Source: Anaerolineales bacterium (GTDB lineage: Bacteria; Chloroflexota; Anaerolineae; Anaerolineales; DRMV01). Taken from it: a stretch of 5,617 nucleotides of DNA. The position numbers and the translations under genes were made by a program. The notes beneath the pieces are model-generated. The model worked only from the letters and a program-made list of their open reading frames with translations. It ran no database searches and had not been told where the DNA came from. The stretch is taken from the NCBI GenBank assembly GCA_015484985.1, contig WFUL01000268.1:1-5617 (forward strand), read 5' to 3'. Of this stretch, positions 1 to 4,253 are shown piece by piece. The stretch's first letter is position 1; the number at the start of each line of letters is the position of its first letter.

Positions 1-1
1 G

Positions 2-85
2 CTCCCTTCCTTGTCGAGCACCCCTTTGCGAGTGGTCCATGGCGAGCAGGGAATGTACATCGCGATGGACGCACCCTTACCTTAA
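2..85 (+). CDS. Possible 3' end of a gene entering from the left (partial)
   Basis: In this frame the window opens with 27 sense codons and a TAA at 83-85; the peptide ends in GEQGMYIAMDAPLP. Of the three forward frames it has the highest G/C at third codon positions (about 19 of 27), which suits the coding style of the other genes here. I do not recognise the family from so short a tail. The other two forward frames are also open across this stretch, so coding in this frame is an inference from base composition only. A genuine gene end here would explain why the non-coding, element-bearing region starts directly after it. Confidence 0.25.
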   Translation, partial: LPSLSSTPLRVVHGEQGMYIAMDAPLP

Positions 86-267
86 AAGCCGCCTCTTACG
101 ATACGGGAAAGGGGAAGGCATGTCAAGCGGCGTTACCTCCTCTCCTGGTGCATACCCATATCTTGTGAGATTCAAGCCCGAAGTTATTTCCCGGATATCT
201 CGCATCGTCCTGTCCGGGTACGGGACCGCAGGAAGAAGACTAAATTGATGCAGCGACGGCTTCGCCG
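86..267. other. Non-coding left flank of the IS110-like relic
   Basis: I see no convincing gene here. The right edge (251-269) is an imperfect hairpin, CGGC TTC GCCG with flanking complementary bases, which by my reading is the target flank of the insertion starting at 268. A weak bulged hairpin at 209-232 (CCTG-TCC / GGA-CAGG) might be a terminator for an upstream gene but has no T-run after it. Confidence 0.3.
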
Positions 268-271
268 CTTG

Positions 272-277
272 TATGAT
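272..277 (+). promoter_or_regulatory. -10 box for the proposed bridge RNA
   Basis: TATGAT matches the TATAAT consensus at five of six positions and lies four bases inside the proposed left end. Transcription would begin near 284, which is where the first long stem of the RNA starts. No good -35 lies upstream. In IS110-group elements the -35 is supplied by the right end when the excised circle joins right and left ends, so a missing -35 in the integrated form is expected. Confidence 0.4.
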
Positions 278-283
278 AGAAAA

Positions 284-430
284 AGACAAGGCGGTAGACC
301 GTCTCGCCGCAGGGTCGTGAGAACCCGTTGAGCAAGATAGGTCGCCGCCTTGTCTCCATCTGTGGAGCCAAGGGGTCGGAGAGGAGAAAGGGCTTTCAAG
401 CCCGTATACAAGCAAGACCCCGGCTCCACA
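284..430 (+). ncRNA. Candidate IS110 bridge RNA (two internal-loop hairpins)
   Basis: Stem-loop 1: AGACAAGGCGG (284-294) pairs perfectly with 345-355. GACC (297-300) then pairs with GGTC (340-343), an internal loop follows (301-311 / 327-339), and GGGTC (312-316) closes on 321-326 around a GTGA tetraloop with one bulged A. Stem-loop 2: nine pairs (361-369 with 422-430), a two-base bulge, six pairs (GGGGTC 372-377 with GACCCC 416-421), a 12/12 internal loop (378-389 / 404-415), and GGGCT (390-394) with AGCCC (399-403). Two consecutive stem-loops of this kind are the target-binding and donor-binding loops of bridge RNAs, which sit just upstream of the recombinase gene in the IS110 group. The motif AGCAAGA occurs in or at the edge of the right side of both loops (331-337, 411-417), as expected for segments reading the same core. 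The pairing is seen directly; the function is inferred from shape, position and the matches at the left end. Confidence 0.55.
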
Positions 431-443
431 CAAAACCACATTC

Positions 444-449
444 AGGAGA
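444..449 (+). promoter_or_regulatory. Shine-Dalgarno of the relic recombinase
   Basis: AGGAGA lies eight bases before the ATG at 458, directly after the second stem-loop of the proposed bridge RNA. A good ribosome site in front of a frame that stops at its fourth codon indicates a gene that was once translated. Confidence 0.45.
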
Positions 450-457
450 TAAGCGCC

Positions 458-594
458 ATGAAACGATAGCGACCTCGTCCTCAGTATGCCATCGGCGTGG
501 ATATTGCGCAGGAGCAGTGCGTCTTGCCACATTATCTATCGAGGGTCCTGGACCCGGTCAGACCTATGCGAAACGCTGGGGGCCGTTTCCAAAG
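458..594 (+). pseudogene. IS110-family DEDD recombinase, N-terminal remnant
   Basis: From the ATG the frame reads M-K-R-stop (TAG 467-469) and then RPRPQYAIGVDIAQEQ. 'IGVDIA' fits the first RuvC-like strand of IS110 recombinases (pattern [IV]-G-[IV]-D-x-[AS]), whose Asp is the first residue of the DEDD set. Near 517 a single-base shift moves to the next frame, which continues VRLATLSIEGPGPGQTYAKR and then W-G-P-F-P. The spacing and character resemble the second strand, turn and basic segment before the 'FxNT..GH' stretch of the family. Full proteins are roughly 320-400 residues; here only about 45 codons are recognisable, with a nonsense codon, a frameshift and no catalytic C-terminal domain, so it cannot be active. 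The second half coincides with repeat copy A. The family call rests on a short motif plus the upstream context. Confidence 0.45.
544..594 (+). repeat. Dispersed repeat, copy A
   Basis: It shares CCCGGTCAG (553-561) with copies B and C. With copy D it shares the 14-mer CGAAACGCTGGGGG (569-582) and TTTCCAAAG (586-594). It begins with the palindrome GGTCCTGGACC. It lacks the CACC-TTTT / ACTTTTG module found at the far end of copies C and D. Confidence 0.7.
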
Positions 595-623
595 TTGGTA
601 TGGTTCATGTACAAAGTGTGTGC

Positions 624-664
624 TTTCACCAGCCCCTGGGCTTTTTTCCTGTTCTTCGGTGAAA
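624..664. terminator. Hairpin with T-run, possible terminator
   Basis: TTTCACC (624-630) pairs with GGTGAAA (658-664). Inside it, AGCC CCTG GGCT (631-642) forms a small hairpin followed directly by TTTTTT (642-647). The inner hairpin plus T-run is terminator-like for the plus strand but only four or five pairs long. Nothing recognisable upstream needs it except the IS110 relic. Confidence 0.3.
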
Positions 665-668
665 TCAT

Positions 669-751
669 CCTGCGAGAGGAAAAATCTCTCCCGGTGGCGC
701 GCAGGCCTTATCAGGCTCAGAACCGCAGGTAAAGGCCGACAGCCGTCGGCC
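669..751. other. Hairpin-rich non-coding stretch
   Basis: There are four short inverted repeats: CCTGCG (669-674) with CGCAGG (700-705); within it AGAG (675-678) with CTCT (686-689); GCCT TATC AGGC (705-716); and GGCCGAC (734-740) with GTCGGCC (745-751) around a four-base loop. I recognise no known RNA family. The last hairpin ends about 20 bases before repeat copy B, much as the 3142-3166 hairpin precedes copy C. Confidence 0.3.
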
Positions 752-771
752 GACACCCGACCGCGAACTTT

Positions 772-826
772 GGTCCTGGGCCCGGTCAGGGCTGCGGGTA
801 TAATGCAGCACGCACCTTTTCACTTG
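772..826 (+). repeat. Dispersed repeat, copy B (internally deleted)
   Basis: GGTCCTGGGCCCGGTCAGG (772-790) matches copy C over the 13-mer GGGCCCGGTCAGG and at all but one position of the 19-base block. The central CGAAACGCTGG block is missing, replaced by sequence carrying TATAAT. CACCTTTT (813-820) followed by ACTTG (822-826) resembles the far module of copies C and D. Confidence 0.6.
799..804 (+). promoter_or_regulatory. -10 box likely serving the 933 gene
   Basis: A perfect TATAAT lies about 130 bases upstream of the ATG at 933, inside repeat copy B. I see no convincing -35: TTGGTC at 770-775 is 23 bases away, too far. If used, it leaves a 5' leader of about 120 bases in which I see no strong structure. 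A second A/T box, TATAAG (868-873), is a weaker alternative. Confidence 0.35.
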
Positions 827-932
827 ATTTGAGGGTGTGGGCACACGTTTTGCAGATGAGTCGTTGGTATAAGATTGTGGCAACATCAGCCAGGAACAGA
901 GGCGTGAGGGAAACCTTCGAGAGGGCAGTACC

Positions 933-2018
933 ATGGATTGGGTCCTATACGGAGCCTATGGCTATACCGGCCGCCTTATCCTGCAGGAGGCCCTTCGGCA
1001 GGGGATACCGCCCCTCTTGGCCGGACGCAACCCCCGGGCGTTGCAGGCTCTGGCCCAGGAGACCGGACTTCCCTACCAGGTCGCCTCCCTGGAGGACCCC
1101 GAGGCCCTGGACGGTCTTCTCCAGGGACATCGGTTGGTCCTGCACGCCGCCGGCCCCTTTGAACTCACCATGCCTCCCATGGTCGCGGCCTGCCTGCGCC
1201 AGGGGGTCCATTATCTGGACATTACCGGAGAAATCCCGGTATTCGAGGCTCTGGCCCGCCGGGACGAAGAGGCCCGACGCCATGGTGTGCTGTTGCTGCC
1301 GGGTGTTGGACTGGACGTCGTGCCCTCCGACGCTCTGGCCGCGCATTTGAAAAGCCTCCTCCCCTCGGCCACGCACTTACGTCTTATCCTTTGCAGCATC
1401 CGTGCGGGGATTTCTCGCGGTACGCTGCGCACCATGGTGCTCAATCTGCATCGCCCCAGCGCGATACGCCGCGAGGGGCGCATCGTCGAGGTCCATCCGG
1501 GCGACGCGGTCCTGAACATCCGCGTGGGCAACCGCATCCGACGGGTCTACCGGGTGCGGTGGGGCGACGTGAGCACGGCTTACTATACCACCGGTATCCC
1601 CAATATTGAGGTCTTCATGTGCGTTCCCCGGTTTGCCGCCCGCCTCTTCGCCTTGTGGAAGGCCATCCACCCCCTGCTTCGCCAAAATTGGATACGCCAC
1701 CTGCTGGCCGCGGCTGTCCGATGGCTTCCCCCTGGACCCAACGAACACCAACGACGCACGGGGCGCGTGTACTTCGAAGGTCACGCCTGGGACGCGACGG
1801 GCCGCCGGGTCTGTGCCCGCCTGGAGACCCCTGAAGGTTACACGCTGACGGCCCGAGCGGCGGTCGCCGCTGTGCGAGAAGTGCTCGCCCGTGCCGGTGA
1901 AGTCGCCGGGTTCCAGACCCCCGGACGTCTTCTTGGTCCCTCCTGGGTGCTTTCCCTGGAAGGCGTGCAAGGGTTTTCTTCTTGCAGCACCGGCTTCCCG
2001 GTTCTGACGTCCTCCTGA
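933..2018 (+). CDS. Saccharopine-dehydrogenase-like NAD(P)-binding protein (SCCPDH / trans-acting enoyl reductase type)
   Basis: The 361-residue protein opens with a Rossmann strand and glycine motif, LYGAYGYTG (residues 5-13), immediately at the N-terminus, followed by AGRN (30-33), HAAGPF (71-76), YLDITGE (94-100) and PGVGLDVVPSD (123-133). These are hallmarks of the saccharopine-dehydrogenase-like group that includes SCCPDH and the mycobacterial trans-acting enoyl reductases. The C-terminal half has family features: the GPNEHQRRTG stretch, a 'TPEGYTLTA' segment and 'FQTPGRLLGPSWVLSLEGV' near the end. It is probably a cytosolic NAD(P)H-dependent oxidoreductase; the substrate cannot be read from sequence, and members are not true lysine-pathway saccharopine dehydrogenases. 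The ATG follows GAGAGGG (919-925) by seven bases. The last 16 residues after LEGV look atypical and might follow a small frameshift near the 3' end. Confidence 0.85.
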   Translation: MDWVLYGAYGYTGRLILQEALRQGIPPLLAGRNPRALQALAQETGLPYQVASLEDPEALDGLLQGHRLVLHAAGPFELTMPPMVAACLRQGVHYLDITGEIPVFEALARRDEEARRHGVLLLPGVGLDVVPSDALAAHLKSLLPSATHLRLILCSIRAGISRGTLRTMVLNLHRPSAIRREGRIVEVHPGDAVLNIRVGNRIRRVYRVRWGDVSTAYYTTGIPNIEVFMCVPRFAARLFALWKAIHPLLRQNWIRHLLAAAVRWLPPGPNEHQRRTGRVYFEGHAWDATGRRVCARLETPEGYTLTARAAVAAVREVLARAGEVAGFQTPGRLLGPSWVLSLEGVQGFSSCSTGFPVLTSS

Positions 2019-2079
2019 CGCTTTGGGTTTACTCTAATGGTCGTCCATTTTGGAAATCCGCGGTTCCGGCCGAGATTGG

Positions 2080-2096
2080 GACGAAAGCCGTTCGTC
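2080..2096 (+). terminator. Hairpin after the 933-2018 gene, possible weak terminator
   Basis: GACGAA (2080-2085) pairs with TTCGTC (2091-2096) around a five-base loop, followed by TAAA rather than a T-run. It could end the upstream transcript partly or be part of the leader of the next gene; the two plus-strand genes may still be co-transcribed. Confidence 0.25.
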
Positions 2097-2101
2097 TAAA
2101 C

Positions 2102-2139
2102 ACCTCCCCTTGGTCTCAGGACCGCGTATCAAAGGAGGT
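2102..2139 (+). promoter_or_regulatory. Leader that could sequester the Shine-Dalgarno of the arrestin-like gene
   Basis: AAAGGAGGT (2131-2139) is a near-perfect Shine-Dalgarno eight bases before the GTG at 2148. ACCTCC (2102-2107) is perfectly complementary to its GGAGGT (2134-2139). Between them GGTC TCAG GACC (2112-2123) forms its own hairpin. This makes an anti-Shine-Dalgarno stem with an inner helix, the geometry of a translational on/off switch. The pairing is seen; regulation is inferred, and no known riboswitch class is recognised. Confidence 0.35.
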
Positions 2140-2147
2140 AAACAACC

Positions 2148-3083
2148 GTGGTGTTCGGCTTCCTGTTTGGTGGAAAAGTGGACATACAGGTCCAATGGCC
2201 CCAAGACCGGATTTATCGACCGGGCGATACCATCCCGGCCCAGGTTCACCTGCGTATGCAGGGCCGTCCTCGTGTGCGAGGCGTACGGGTGGGCCTGGTG
2301 TTCTGGCAGCGCTTCCAATACCCCGATTGGGAAGAACACGACGATGGCACTGGGGATTACGTCATCCTCTGGAAGGAAAAGGAACGCTGGGTGACCCAGG
2401 CACAACTCCCCCTCCCCGACCCACTGCCCGCAAACTTTGAAAAGACCTACCAGGGCACTATCACCATTCCCCACGACGTGCCACCTCCACACCAGGGCCG
2501 TATCTGTCAGGGACGTTGGTACATAAAGGCCGTGGTGGACCGCCCTATGCTCCCGGACGAGGAATACCGCGCCTCCTTGGATTTGGTTGTACCGCCTCCG
2601 GGCGTGCTCCAAAACCCCGATTTCTACGGTCAGGCCACCCATCCGGATGTTGTGGATATGCGCTTTCATCTGCCCGGTCTGGAATTCGTGGAGGGGGAGA
2701 CCCTGGAAGGTACCCTGCACCTGAGATCCCATGAGACCATAGAGGGCCGAAGGGTGCGCATCGTCCTGGAGGTGCGGGAATTCATTGACTACCGGCTCCG
2801 TGCCATGCCCGGCCTGACCTTTGAGGACCAGAGCCATGAGGTGCCCGAGGTGGAAGACCTTGCTCGAGTGGCAGAAGTGGATCTGGCCCGACCGTTCCGC
2901 ATGCAAGCGGGAGAAGAAAAAGCCCTCCCCTTCCGCCTGCAACTCCCCCGATTGGGGAAGCCCACCTGTGAAGCCTGCGGTGAGGGTGGGAGCATTCGCT
3001 GGACGCTCAGGGGGTTCATCGATTTGGCCTGGCGGCGGGACCCGGGAGTGGTGCAGGAAATCTACCTGTACAACGGTCGCTAA
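2148..3083 (+). CDS. Arrestin-like two-domain protein
   Basis: The 311-residue protein has no signal peptide or membrane segment. Two halves repeat the same plan. Residues about 8-145 start 'VDIQVQWPQDRIYRPGDTI', with strand-rich sequence and a closing 'GRWYIKAVVDRP' segment. Residues about 165-311 start 'DMRFHLPGLEFVEGETLEG' and close with 'SIRWTLRGFIDLAW'. A beta strand followed by 'xxGExLxGxVxL', and an end motif of the type 'aromatic-x-Leu/Ile-x-Gly/Ala-x-Ile/Val-Asp', are typical of arrestin-N and arrestin-C beta-sandwiches; Spo0M is the best-known bacterial relative. Such proteins are thought to be cytosolic scaffolds, and no partner can be named here. The GTG at 2148 is chosen because it sits eight bases after a perfect Shine-Dalgarno; the GTG at 2151 is also possible. 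It ends 195 bases before the converging methyltransferase stop. Confidence 0.65.
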   Translation: MVFGFLFGGKVDIQVQWPQDRIYRPGDTIPAQVHLRMQGRPRVRGVRVGLVFWQRFQYPDWEEHDDGTGDYVILWKEKERWVTQAQLPLPDPLPANFEKTYQGTITIPHDVPPPHQGRICQGRWYIKAVVDRPMLPDEEYRASLDLVVPPPGVLQNPDFYGQATHPDVVDMRFHLPGLEFVEGETLEGTLHLRSHETIEGRRVRIVLEVREFIDYRLRAMPGLTFEDQSHEVPEVEDLARVAEVDLARPFRMQAGEEKALPFRLQLPRLGKPTCEACGEGGSIRWTLRGFIDLAWRRDPGVVQEIYLYNGR

Positions 3084-3141
3084 TCCGTTGACGGCACTCG
3101 GCCGACGGCCTCACTGAAGACAGGAGGAGAGGAAAAGAGAT

Positions 3142-3166
3142 GGGGCAGCGGCTACGCCGCTGTCCT
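3142..3166. terminator. Strong hairpin between convergent genes
   Basis: CAGCGGC (3146-3152) and GCCGCTG (3156-3162) pair perfectly around TAC, and flanking G-C and G-T pairs extend the stem to about ten or eleven pairs. It lies between the arrestin-like gene and the methyltransferase, which face each other, so a bidirectional terminator role is likely. The plus-strand tail is TATCATCTTT, not a clean T-run. Its right half (GCTACGCCGCT) resembles the flank GCTTCGCCGCT of the IS110-like left end. Confidence 0.4.
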
Positions 3167-3186
3167 ATCATCTTTCCTCATTCTAC

Positions 3187-3265
3187 GGTCCAGGGCCCGG
3201 TCAGGCCCTCGCGAAACGCCAGAAGTCCTTTCCACACAGAGGCCACCACCTTTTGCAAACTTTTG
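3187..3265 (+). repeat. Dispersed repeat, copy C
   Basis: It shares the 13-mer GGGCCCGGTCAGG (3193-3205) with copy B, GCGAAACGC with copy A, and CACCACCTTTT (3244-3254) plus AACTTTTG (3258-3265) with copy D. Read in the frame equivalent to copy A it gives GPGPGQALAKRQKSFPHRGH, then HLLQTFV. This resembles the 'KKF..(N)TxxGHxxLxxWL' portion of IS110 recombinases, but the nucleotide match to the other copies is clearer than the protein match. Confidence 0.7.
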
Positions 3266-3278
3266 TCCGGACCTCAAC

Positions 3279-4253
3279 TCACTTCGTGGACGAAGGAATA
3301 TCATCCCGAATCTGAAAACTGGCCCAATACGGGGTCACCCATCGAGGACGATAGGGAGCCAATCGACGAACCATGACCAGTAAGGCCTGAGGGTGATGGT
3401 CCATGAGCAGGAAACGCCGTCCCAGCCGGGCCGCAGCCTCACCCGTGGTGCCGCTCCCCGCGAAGAAGTCCAGCACCACATCTCCGGGTCGGGTATAAGC
3501 CCGCAGGAGACGCATGAGCAGGGCCAGAGGTTTCTGCGTGGGATACCCGGTGCGCTCCTTTCCCGAAGTAGGCACAATCGTATGCCACCATACGTCCCCA
3601 GGAGGCCGATGGCCATAGGGAGCGCGTCCATGGGCGGGAAAGGGACGACCGACCTCTTCTTCGTTGAATTGATACCGTTCAGGGTCCTTGACATACCACA
3701 GCAACGTATCGTGCTTGGGTGCCCACCGTTTCCGGGGCCGTCCGCCGTAGTCATAGGCCCATACGATTTCCCCCAGAAAGCACTCGGGGCCCCAAAGGGC
3801 GTCCATCAAGACCCGCACATAATGCACTTCTCGCTGGTCCAGGTGCAGGATAAAACTGCCATGGGGTTTTAGCACCCGCCAGGCTTCTTGCAAACGAGGG
3901 GTCAAGAACCCCAAATAATCCTGATGGCGGTCGGAATAGGTGATTTCGCCCACGACTTCCACCCGGTAACGCCGATCTTGGAAGCCTCTCCGAGGGCCTT
4001 GAGGGTCTTGTTTGACCCTGAGCCGCCGCAGGCGTCGTTCCTGCCGGGTATTGAAAGGGGGATCGATATAGATGAAGTCCACTGCTTCATCGGGAAGGGC
4101 TTGAAGAAAAGGGAGATTATCTCCGAAACAGATACAGGGAGGGTCCCACCAGGCCCGTCGTACGTCCGTGGGGCCCTCCCCGTTGGCTTGCTTCTCATGC
4201 CATCCTTCAGGGCCGAAAAGCGCGCTTGGCTCAGACAAGGGCCTTGCCCTCAC
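3279..4253 (-). CDS. Beta-class DNA amino-methyltransferase (probable adenine-N6)
   Basis: The 324-residue protein carries 'CFGDNLPFLQALPDEAVDFI' leading into the catalytic DPPF (residues 64-67, motif IV), then a GEIVWAYDYGG segment (161-171), YPTQKP (237-242), and the S-adenosylmethionine loop FAGSGTT (264-270, motif I) near the C-terminus. Motif IV preceding motif I defines the beta arrangement, shared with Type III Mod and many orphan N6-adenine or N4-cytosine enzymes; DPPF favours N6-adenine. The region between (about 75-235) is basic and short and must hold target recognition. No restriction gene is adjacent, so it may be an orphan epigenetic methylase. The GTG start overlaps the upstream acyl-CoA dehydrogenase stop as GTGA, implying translational coupling; no separate ribosome site is evident. 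The N-terminal 35 residues are poorly conserved in type, so a later start is possible. Confidence 0.85.
   Translation of the reverse strand: MRARPLSEPSALFGPEGWHEKQANGEGPTDVRRAWWDPPCICFGDNLPFLQALPDEAVDFIYIDPPFNTRQERRLRRLRVKQDPQGPRRGFQDRRYRVEVVGEITYSDRHQDYLGFLTPRLQEAWRVLKPHGSFILHLDQREVHYVRVLMDALWGPECFLGEIVWAYDYGGRPRKRWAPKHDTLLWYVKDPERYQFNEEEVGRPFPAHGRAPYGHRPPGDVWWHTIVPTSGKERTGYPTQKPLALLMRLLRAYTRPGDVVLDFFAGSGTTGEAAARLGRRFLLMDHHPQALLVMVRRLAPYRPRWVTPYWASFQIRDDIPSSTK

Larger units (their letters stand above)
268..594 (+). mobile_element. Decayed left part of an IS110-family insertion sequence
   Basis: The order of parts matches IS110-group elements: left end with a CT core (268-269), -10 box (272-277), a structured non-coding RNA region (284-430), Shine-Dalgarno (444-449) and then the start of a DEDD recombinase (458). 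The left boundary is set by complementarity between the RNA's second internal loop (406-413) and bases 267-274, and by similarity of the first internal loop to the flank up to base 268. IS110 elements lack terminal inverted repeats of the usual kind, and none is seen. The coding part decays after about 594 and no right end is recognisable, so the element is a fragment. The right coordinate is only where similarity to the expected recombinase stops. The alternative is a non-mobile structured RNA beside a chance IGVDIA peptide. Confidence 0.5.

Noticed and set aside
209..232. Hairpin CCTG-TCC / GGA-CAGG as a terminator
   Set aside because: The stem is broken by a three-base bulge and no T-run follows on either strand; kept only as a remark.
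669..690. Part of the left donor sequence (GAGAGGA followed by CT) as the right end of the IS110 relic
   Set aside because: GAGAGGA matches seven bases of the loop-2 left side, but the spacing to CT differs and the bases after CT do not match the predicted CTCAAC flank.
328..732. 134-codon open frame on the plus strand
   Set aside because: It begins inside the structured RNA region and runs through repeat copy A; only the stretch around 517-594 resembles a recombinase piece, and that needs a frameshift from the real start at 458. The tail after 600 resembles nothing I know.
829..1350. 173-codon plus-strand frame overlapping the 933 gene
   Set aside because: It is a shadow of the saccharopine-dehydrogenase-like gene: Pro/Arg-rich composition typical of an out-of-frame reading, and no ribosome site.
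2034..2942. 302-codon minus-strand frame opposite the arrestin-like gene
   Set aside because: Antisense shadow. The plus-strand frame has a perfect Shine-Dalgarno and a clear repeated beta-sandwich plan; the minus frame has neither.
3140..3376. 78-codon frame with AGGAGG (3122-3127) ahead of its ATG
   Set aside because: Despite the good ribosome-like site it starts in a terminator-type hairpin, crosses repeat copy C and ends antisense to the methyltransferase. The peptide shows no domain; a real small gene is not excluded but not supported.
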